Assembly (NCBI RefSeq): GCF_010667615.1
Contig: NZ_VYSG01000003.1
Span: 186,001-250,000, forward strand
DNA: 64,000 nucleotides
Direction: 5' to 3'
Source of the DNA: Bifidobacterium choloepi
GTDB taxonomy: Bacteria > Actinomycetota > Actinomycetes > Actinomycetales > Bifidobacteriaceae
Position numbers and translations under genes: made by a program
The notes under the pieces: model-generated
What the model was told of the DNA's origin: nothing
What the model saw: only the letters and a program-made list of their open reading frames with translations
The model's database searches: none
In this document: one piece after another, positions 58,145 to 64,000 of the stretch
How positions within the stretch are numbered: the stretch's first letter is position 1
Layout: each line of letters starts with the position of its first letter

Positions 58145-59407
58145 ATGGCGAAGAGAGGCGGCGAGACTGCGAGAACGGCGAGGGTGACAGGAACGCCGAG
58201 GATGACGGGAACGGCGGCCGGCGCGAAGGGCGCGGCCGGGGCGACCGGCGCGAACTCCGCGAGCAACGCCGCGAAGAAGCCGGCGAAAAACTCGGAAAAC
58301 TCGAAGACCTCGAAGCCCGCGAAGAAGTCGCCGCGCAACGGCGGCAAGCGTCGCAAGGGCAGGCTGCGCACCGTCTGCACCGTCATCGCGCGCATCCTCG
58401 TCGCGATCGCCGTCGTCGGCTGCCTGTGCCGCATGCTGCCGGCGAGCTTCCAGGCGCTGCCGATGGTGCCGGTCATCGTCGCGTTCTCGCCGTGGTTCCT
58501 TGTCGTCGCCGGGATCGCGCTCGTGCTGGCGCTCGCGAGCCGCCGCTGGATGACGGTGTTCCTCGCCGTGCTGTGCATCTGCGCGCAGGTCTACTGGCAG
58601 TCGCCGTACTACCGCTGGTCGGACAGCCTGTCGAACGCCGCACGCACGGCCGTCTCGCAGGTCAAGCACGACACCGACGACGCCTACGCCCGCGTGATGA
58701 CGGCGAACGTCTTCAAGGGCAACGCCGACGCCGACGACATCGTCGAGCTCGTCAGGGACAACCATGTCGAGGTGCTCGCCTTGCAGGAAATCACGCAGTC
58801 GTTCGTCGACCGGCTCGACGAGGCGGGCATCGAGTCGTACCTGCCGTACGCCATCACCGCCTCGATCGGCGACGGCGGCATCGGCAACGGCCTGTGGTCG
58901 GCGACGCCGATGAGTCACATGGCCGACGCCGAGATCAGCTCGGTCGCCTCGCGCATGCCGGCGGCGACGCTGACGTTCGCCGCCGACGCCGACGGCGACC
59001 TCTCGCTCGGTGACGGCGAACGGGAGATCCGATTCGTCTGCGTGCACACGACGTCGCCGAAGGCCGGCCAGTGGAGTCGCTGGAAGACGTCGATCGAGCA
59101 GCTGCGCCAGCTCACCGAGCGCACCGGCATCGACTACGTGCTGATGGGCGACTTCAACTCGACGACCGACCACGCGCCGTTCCGCGAGGTGCTCGGCGAC
59201 CGCTACAAGGACGCGGCCGAGTCGTCCGGCAGCGGCCTCGAGTTCACGTGGCCGAACGACTGGGGCATCGTGCCGCCGTTCGCCGGCATCGACCACATCG
59301 TCGTCGAGGACGGCGTCGCGGTCGGCCAGGTCGAGGCGAAGTCGATCGGCGGCAGCGATCACAAGGCCCTGCTCGCCACGCTCGACTTCTCGACGATGGG
59401 GGAGTAA
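58145..59407 (+). CDS. Membrane-anchored endonuclease/exonuclease/phosphatase-family protein
   Basis: The 420-residue protein has a basic Ala/Lys/Ser-rich N-terminus (about 1-75), three close transmembrane helices (about 80-165, including ILVAIAVVGCLC, WFLVVAGIALVLALAS and MTVFLAVLCICAQVYW), and an outside EEP domain. Its motifs are MTANVFKGNADADDI (Asn), VLALQEITQSF (metal Glu), YVLMGDFNSTTDHAPF (Asp, Asn) and KSIGGSDHKALLA (catalytic His pair). These give a metal-dependent phosphodiesterase that acts on nucleic acid, lipid or sugar phosphates outside the cell. The ATG at 58145 follows GGGAGAGG; an upstream in-frame ATG at 58034 is possible but adds a basic stretch close to the tRNA. The substrate is unknown. 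Confidence 0.85.
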   Translation: MAKRGGETARTARVTGTPRMTGTAAGAKGAAGATGANSASNAAKKPAKNSENSKTSKPAKKSPRNGGKRRKGRLRTVCTVIARILVAIAVVGCLCRMLPASFQALPMVPVIVAFSPWFLVVAGIALVLALASRRWMTVFLAVLCICAQVYWQSPYYRWSDSLSNAARTAVSQVKHDTDDAYARVMTANVFKGNADADDIVELVRDNHVEVLALQEITQSFVDRLDEAGIESYLPYAITASIGDGGIGNGLWSATPMSHMADAEISSVASRMPAATLTFAADADGDLSLGDGEREIRFVCVHTTSPKAGQWSRWKTSIEQLRQLTERTGIDYVLMGDFNSTTDHAPFREVLGDRYKDAAESSGSGLEFTWPNDWGIVPPFAGIDHIVVEDGVAVGQVEAKSIGGSDHKALLATLDFSTMGE

Positions 59408-59441
59408 AGGTAGAGGCTCCCTTCCAGGGTGCTGACAGTGT

Positions 59442-59756
59442 TCAGGCCAGGTTCTGCTGGGTGCCGGCGGTGGCGGAGGTGGCGGCCTGGGCCTGCTGGG
59501 CGGCGTCGAGCTTCGCGCGGACTTCGCCCAGCAGGGACTGCGCGCGGGTGGCGAGCGCCTCGCCGAGCTCCCACTGTTTCATCGACTGGTCGAGGCTGAG
59601 TCCTCCGGTCTCGAGCGTGCGGACGGCCTGGATCAGCTCGTCGCGCGCCTGTTCGTACGTCAGGTTCGCGATCCGCTCGCGCTCCTCGGCGCTCAGGCTG
59701 CTCGCCGGCGCCGCCTGCTCGGTCGTCGTCTCTTCGCTTGTCTTCTTCGTTGCCAT
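59442..59756 (-). CDS. xseB: Exodeoxyribonuclease VII small subunit
   Basis: XseB binds and activates XseA to make the single-strand-specific exonuclease VII. The 104-residue protein has the family core NLTYEQARDELIQAVRTLE and GGLSLDQSMKQWELGEAL (about 35-75), followed by a Gln/Ala tail. It is slightly longer than the typical 70-80 residues because of a Thr/Ala/Ser-rich N-terminus. The ATG at 59756 is preceded by AAGGAAC. It follows xseA on the same strand after 104 nt that include a GATTC hairpin. Confidence 0.93.
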   Translation of the reverse strand: MATKKTSEETTTEQAAPASSLSAEERERIANLTYEQARDELIQAVRTLETGGLSLDQSMKQWELGEALATRAQSLLGEVRAKLDAAQQAQAATSATAGTQQNLA

Positions 59757-59802
59757 GGTGTTCCTTACGCTTGGTTTTTCAATACTCTGAACGATTCATC
59801 CG

Positions 59803-59835
59803 ATGATTCGCCCGTCCCGATGACGGACGAATCGT
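59803..59835. repeat. GATTC-family hairpin between xseA and xseB, copy 4
   Basis: GATTCGCCCGTC pairs with GACGGACGAATC with one mismatch around a short CCGAT loop; the outer bases add one A-T and one wobble pair. It sits between two genes that must be expressed together, like the copies in rpoB-rpoC and rnj-pepN. Confidence 0.65.
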
Positions 59836-59860
59836 GCCAATTGCCGCCGCGAACCCGCCG

Positions 59861-61261
59861 CTAGCCGAGCACGTCCTGTGCCGTCGCGACGACGCGGCCG
59901 CGGCGCAGCGTGACGGTGAGCTCGTCACCGGGCCGGACGGCGGCGGCACTGTCGACGACGTGGCCGTCGGCGGCCTGCACGACGGCGTAGCCGCGGTCGA
60001 GCGTCGACTGCGGGCTCAGCGCCGTCAGCGTCGCCTGCAGCTTCTCGACGGTGTTCTGCGCGTCGTCGACGATCCGCGTCAGCGCGATCGACATCCTGCG
60101 CGTCAGGTCGTCGAGCTGGCGCTGCGGGACCTCGAGGATCGTCTGCGGATGCGTCAGCGACGGACGGTTGACGTACCCCTCGACGAGCCGTTCCTCGCCG
60201 GCGACGCGGCTTTCCAGCCGCATTCTCATCGTGGCGATCGCGTTGGCGACGAGCTGCGACTGCTCACGCACGTCGGGCACCACGCGCTTGGCGGCGTCGG
60301 TCGGCGTCGAGGCGCGCACGTCGGCGGCGAGGTCGATCAGCGTCCAGTCGTCCTCGTGGCCGATCGCCGAGACGATCGGCGTCACGCAGGCGGCCGTCGC
60401 CCGGACGACGCGCTCGTCGGAGAAGCCGATGAGGTCCTCGAAGCTGCCGCCGCCGCGCGCGACGATGATGACGTCGACGTCCGGGTCGGCGTCGAGCCGC
60501 TCGATCGCCTCGACGACTTCCGGCGGGCACTGCGGACCCTGGACGTGCGTGTGGACGATCTTGAACGTCACGGTCGGCCAGCGCAGGTTGACGTTCATGA
60601 TCACGTCGCCCTCGGCGCGCGCCTGCGGGGCGCAGACCAGGCCGATCGTCTTCGGGAACTCCGGCAGCGGCACCTTGTTCTCGCTGTCGAACAGTCCCTC
60701 GCCCTTGAGCCGCATCCGCAGCTCGTCGATCTGGGCCTTCAGGTCGCCGGCGCCGACCTTGAGGATCTTGTCGCCGCGGAAGCTCAGCCTCGTCTGCTTC
60801 ACCCACAGATCGGCCCGGCCGCGCACGACGACGCGGTCGCCCTGCTGGAAGCCGCGGCACATCTGCGCGAATGGCCCGAACCCGTTGACCGAGATCGAGA
60901 CGTCCTGGAAGCTGTCGCGCAGCGTGATGTAGACGGAGTTCGAGCGGCGGTTGTTGATCTCGACGATCTGTCCCTCGATCCATCCCGACGGCCAGCGCTC
61001 GACGGCGTCGTGGTAGTGCTGGCTCAGCAGCGCGACCGGCCACGGGTTCAGCGCCGTCGTCTCCCGCGCCAGCCGCGGGAGTTCGGACAGCGGCCGCGGG
61101 GTGTCCGGCAGCGCGATCTTCGTGCCGACCGGCGGGTCCGCGGGATTGAACGGAGGCTGCGAATCGTTCATCGCGGCGAACTGTCCGGCGACGGGACCGC
61201 CGGCCGCCGGCGTCCCCGTCGCCGCTGACCGGTGCGCCCGGTCGTCGTCTATCCAACTCAT
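59861..61261 (-). CDS. xseA: Exodeoxyribonuclease VII large subunit
   Basis: XseA is the catalytic subunit of exonuclease VII, which digests single-stranded DNA in repair. The 466-residue protein has the N-terminal OB-fold block WIEGQIVEINNRRSNSVYI (about 95), KTIGLVCAPQARAEGDVIM, the catalytic region DVIIVARGGGSFEDLIGFSDE (about 262-282) with VSAIGHEDDWTLIDLAADVR and RASTPTDAAK, and the long C-terminal coiled coil. The ATG at 61261 has GGCAGGT close by; a start at 61297 would add 12 residues. The first 40 residues before the OB fold are Pro/Gly/Ala-rich. Confidence 0.95.
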   Translation of the reverse strand: MSWIDDDRAHRSAATGTPAAGGPVAGQFAAMNDSQPPFNPADPPVGTKIALPDTPRPLSELPRLARETTALNPWPVALLSQHYHDAVERWPSGWIEGQIVEINNRRSNSVYITLRDSFQDVSISVNGFGPFAQMCRGFQQGDRVVVRGRADLWVKQTRLSFRGDKILKVGAGDLKAQIDELRMRLKGEGLFDSENKVPLPEFPKTIGLVCAPQARAEGDVIMNVNLRWPTVTFKIVHTHVQGPQCPPEVVEAIERLDADPDVDVIIVARGGGSFEDLIGFSDERVVRATAACVTPIVSAIGHEDDWTLIDLAADVRASTPTDAAKRVVPDVREQSQLVANAIATMRMRLESRVAGEERLVEGYVNRPSLTHPQTILEVPQRQLDDLTRRMSIALTRIVDDAQNTVEKLQATLTALSPQSTLDRGYAVVQAADGHVVDSAAAVRPGDELTVTLRRGRVVATAQDVLG

Positions 61262-61639
61262 ACCTGCCAGCTTCGTCGCCGGCTCGACTTTCGTCAAACG
61301 CGCCGGTCAGGAGTGTCGGCCGGAACGTCGCCGACCGGCACGATTCGCGCGCCGGATCGACCCCGAAACCGGCCCGCTCCCGTCGGCGCCTGCGAGTTGG
61401 ATATTGCAGGTTGCCCGCTTGCCCCGACCCTGTTGGCGGGGGTGCGTTGTGGGCTGAATCACAGTGGGAATTACGTCCGTGTATTTTGTTGGAAAATAGC
61501 CAAAAATCACCATATTTAGTCAGCCGCCGGCGTGCCGCGACTAGATATGGGGTTGGGTTAGGCGTACAGTCAGTATCTGCCGCCGGAAATGACAGGCACG
61601 TCATTTGGCGGGATTGTGCATTATCGGAAAGGACAGGAA
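61262..61639. other. Divergent control region between xseA and nrdD
   Basis: This 378-bp spacer becomes A+T-richer from 61470 onward. It contains the candidate NrdR box pair at 61510-61550 and must hold the nrdD promoter. Short open frames crossing it look non-coding. GATTC words recur near 61340. Confidence 0.55.
61510..61550. promoter_or_regulatory. Candidate NrdR box pair upstream of nrdD
   Basis: CCATATTTAGTC (61510-61521) and GACTAGATATGG (61539-61550) form an inverted pair with one mismatch, centres 29 bp apart. Each resembles half-degenerate NrdR boxes (ACACTATATNTTGTGT-like), which normally come in pairs about three helical turns apart before ribonucleotide-reductase genes. The pair is about 90 bp upstream of nrdD. 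Confidence 0.5.
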
Positions 61640-64000
61640 ATGGACATTGAAGCCATGGTGGAGACCAAGCCGACGCAAGCCGCGCCGAACTCGACGAAGG
61701 TGCTCGTCGAGAAGCGAGACGGCCGCATCGTCGACTTCGATCCCATCAACATCATCATCGCCGTCAAGTCCGCCTTTGCCGATCTCGAGAAGAAAGTCGG
61801 TCCGCAGGAAGAGCAGATGATCCGCGACATCGCCAACCAGGTGCAGGGCGAGATCAAGGAACGCTACAACGGCCCGGCCAAGATCGAGGACATCCAGAAC
61901 CTCGTCGAGCACGCGCTGATCGAGGACCACCTGTACGAGGTGGCGCGCACGTACACGAACTACCGCCTGAACAAGGACATCGAGCGCGCGAAGGCCACCG
62001 ACATCAACGAGGCCGTGTCCCGCCTCGTCAACAAGGACGAGTCGCTGGTGCGCGAGAACGCCAACAAGGACTCGAACGTCTACGCCACGCAGCGCGACCT
62101 GCTCGCCGGCGCCGTCTCGAAGGCCTCCGCGTTCTCGATGCTGCCCGACGCCGTCGCCAACGCCCACATGAAGGGCGACATCCACTTCCACGACGCCGAT
62201 TATTCGCCGTTCACGTCGATGAACAACTGCTCGCTGCCGGACTTCGGCGACATGCTGCGCCACGGCTTCGCGCTCGGCAACGCGATGATGGACTCGCCGA
62301 AGTCGATCGGCACGGCCGCCACGCAGATCACGCAGATCATCAAGGACATCGCTGGCGCCCAGTACGGCGGTCAGACCGTCAACCGCGCCGACGAGATGCT
62401 CGAGGAGTACGCGAAGCGTGACTACGAGAAGAACATGGACATGGCGCACGCCGTCATTCCGGACTCCACGCCGATCGCCGTCGCCGAGGACATGGTGCGC
62501 GGCCTCAAGGCCCAGGAGCCGAAGTGGCTGCACTTCGAGAACCGCGAGCCGCTGCCCGACGACGTCCCGTTCGACGAGAACCTTCCCGAGCTCGAGCAGC
62601 TGCGCGAAATTTACGCGAAGATCATGACGCGCAAGGCGATCTACGACGCGATGCAGACGATGGAATACCAGATCAACTCGAACCGCGTCTCGAACGGCCA
62701 GACCCCGTTCGTCACCGTCGGCTTCGGCCTGGGCACCTCGTGGTTCGCCCGCGAGATCCAGCGCGCGATTCTCCTGAACCGCATCCGCGGCCTGGGCAAG
62801 GACCGCCACACGGCGATCTTCCCGAAGCTCGTCTTCACGATCAAGCACGGCGTCAACGCCGATCCGGCGGACCCGAACTACGACATGAAGGAACTCGCGC
62901 TCGAGTGCTCGACCAAGCGCATGTACCCAGATGTCGTGTTCTACGAGAACATCGTCAAGATCACCGGCTCCTTCAAGGCGCCGATGGGCTGCCGTTCGTT
63001 CCTGCAGGGCTGGATCGACCCGGCGACCGGCGAGGACGTCGAGGACGGCCGCATGAACCTCGGTGTCGTCACCGTCAACATCCCGCGCATCGCGCTGGAA
63101 TCGCACGGCGACGTCGACCGCTTCTGGAAGATCTTCGACGAGCGCATGGAGATTGCCCACCAGGCGCTGCAGTTCCGCATCATGCGCTGCAAGCAGGCGA
63201 CGCCGGTCAACGCCCCGACGCTGTTCCGCTACGGCGCGTTCGGCCGCCTCGGTGCCAACGACAACGTCGACCAGCTGTTCCGCAACGAGCGCGCGACGAT
63301 CTCGCTGGGCTACATCGGCCTGTACGAGGCGACGTCGGTGTTCTTCGGCAAGAACTGGATGCGCGACCACGGCTGGGATCCGCAGGGCAAGGAATTCGCG
63401 CTGTCGATCGTCCGGAAGATGAACCAGCTGTGCAAGGACTGGAGCAAGGCCGAGGGCTACCACTACTCGGTGTACTCCACGCCGGCCGAATCGCTGACCG
63501 ACCGCTTCAACCGCATGGACCGCGAGAAGTTCGGCGAGGTCGAGGGCGTCACCGACCACGACTTCTACACCAACTCGTTCCACTACCCGGTGTGGCTGCA
63601 GCCGACGCCGATGGAGAAGCTCAACTACGAGAAGGACTTCCCGTACTTCGCGTCCGGCGGCTTCATCAACTACTGCGAGTTCCCGTGCCTGCAGGCCAAC
63701 CCGAAGGCGCTCGAGGCCGTCTGGGACTACGCCTACAACATCGGCATCGGCTACCTCGGCACGAACACGCCGATCGACCACTGCTTCGAGTGTGGCTTCG
63801 AGGGCGACTTCGAGCCGACCGAGGAAGGCTTCAAGTGCCCGGAGTGCGGCAACTCCGATCCGGACAAGTGCAACGTGACCAAGCGCACCTGCGGCTACCT
63901 GGGCAACCCGGTCCAGCGCCCGATGGTCCATGGCCGCCACGAGGAGATCGCCCACCGCGTCAAGCACATGAGCGGCGAGACCGGTCACGTGACGCTGTCC
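61640..64000 (+). CDS. nrdD: Anaerobic ribonucleoside-triphosphate reductase (3' end outside window)
   Basis: NrdD makes deoxyribonucleotides without oxygen, using a glycyl radical set by NrdG. The 787 codons visible carry the ATP-cone (VLVEKRDGRIVDFDPINIII, about 19-38, to about 105), the catalytic barrel with FHDADYSPFTSMNNCSLPD and SLGYIGLYEATSVFFG, the C-terminal zinc site CFECGFEGDF...CPECGNSD (about 720-740), and the start of the glycyl-radical loop KRTCGYLGNPVQRPM (radical Gly in CGY). The coding sequence is open at the window end, so only a short tail is missing. The ATG at 61640 has AAAGGACAGGA upstream. An nrdG gene would be expected after it. Confidence 0.95.
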   Translation, partial: MDIEAMVETKPTQAAPNSTKVLVEKRDGRIVDFDPINIIIAVKSAFADLEKKVGPQEEQMIRDIANQVQGEIKERYNGPAKIEDIQNLVEHALIEDHLYEVARTYTNYRLNKDIERAKATDINEAVSRLVNKDESLVRENANKDSNVYATQRDLLAGAVSKASAFSMLPDAVANAHMKGDIHFHDADYSPFTSMNNCSLPDFGDMLRHGFALGNAMMDSPKSIGTAATQITQIIKDIAGAQYGGQTVNRADEMLEEYAKRDYEKNMDMAHAVIPDSTPIAVAEDMVRGLKAQEPKWLHFENREPLPDDVPFDENLPELEQLREIYAKIMTRKAIYDAMQTMEYQINSNRVSNGQTPFVTVGFGLGTSWFAREIQRAILLNRIRGLGKDRHTAIFPKLVFTIKHGVNADPADPNYDMKELALECSTKRMYPDVVFYENIVKITGSFKAPMGCRSFLQGWIDPATGEDVEDGRMNLGVVTVNIPRIALESHGDVDRFWKIFDERMEIAHQALQFRIMRCKQATPVNAPTLFRYGAFGRLGANDNVDQLFRNERATISLGYIGLYEATSVFFGKNWMRDHGWDPQGKEFALSIVRKMNQLCKDWSKAEGYHYSVYSTPAESLTDRFNRMDREKFGEVEGVTDHDFYTNSFHYPVWLQPTPMEKLNYEKDFPYFASGGFINYCEFPCLQANPKALEAVWDYAYNIGIGYLGTNTPIDHCFECGFEGDFEPTEEGFKCPECGNSDPDKCNVTKRTCGYLGNPVQRPMVHGRHEEIAHRVKHMSGETGHVTLS

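Overview
The window comes from a high-GC Gram-positive chromosome, most likely a bifidobacterium. RpoB and RpoC read as bifidobacterial-type actinobacterial subunits. The gene set (an AdnA/AdnB-like helicase-nuclease pair, RNase J with a basic tail, class III anaerobic NrdD, PepC, PepN, C45-type and S10 peptidases, GH26 mannanase, ribose uptake genes) fits a saccharolytic, peptide-using anaerobe of the gut. I cannot name the species. No prophage, insertion sequence, CRISPR array or rRNA is visible.

Layout. 1-1411: the start of a secreted GH26 beta-mannanase on the minus strand, with a LacI-type operator candidate upstream. 1886-4136: mutY and a small membrane-anchored protein. 4335-12337: rpoB-rpoC with its own promoter, a perfect hairpin between the genes and a strong terminator. 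12711-22380: two giant UvrD/RecB-like genes (adnA, adnB) for double-strand-break resection. 22769-25267: a GNAT acetyltransferase and an MFS transporter. 25439-29692: divergent dapB and dapA (lysine/diaminopimelate), then RNase J. 29779-35153: pepN, glmM and def. 35567-42707: a C45-type hydrolase, pepC, an APC amino-acid exchanger and an S10 carboxypeptidase-like gene, a peptide-processing neighbourhood. 42789-50315: a DnaQ-like exonuclease (minus), an unknown 571-residue protein and a SNF2 helicase. 50539-56337: a Gfo/Idh/MocA oxidoreductase divergent from rbsA, a 45-codon small ORF, rbsC, rbsB and rbsD, around a perfect LacI-type palindrome. 56919-61261: an orphan coiled-coil protein, tRNA-Arg(CCU), a membrane-anchored EEP phosphodiesterase, and xseB/xseA. 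61640-64000: nrdD, cut by the window end, with a candidate NrdR box pair.

The most unusual content is in the spacers. Four arrays of imperfect palindromes were measured base by base. Two share one sequence family (50-nt units starting every 63 bp, with one 62-bp step: 32498-32862 and 56578-56910). Two share an unrelated family (49-nt units starting every 62 bp: 12390-12624 and 22428-22600). In all four the palindromes are separated by 13-nt spacers (one is 12), so units recur about every six helical turns. The two families share length and spacing but not sequence, and one array shows compensatory arm changes. This looks like an architecture-defined repeat system that I cannot assign to any described class.

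Several other dispersed hairpin families accompany them: seven long GATGTCRCGAACCCG-type hairpins, four GATTC-type hairpins (one between rpoB and rpoC), a 49-51-nt double hairpin of which one copy sits in frame inside adnB, and a paired TCGCAC element. All functional roles for these repeats are inference.
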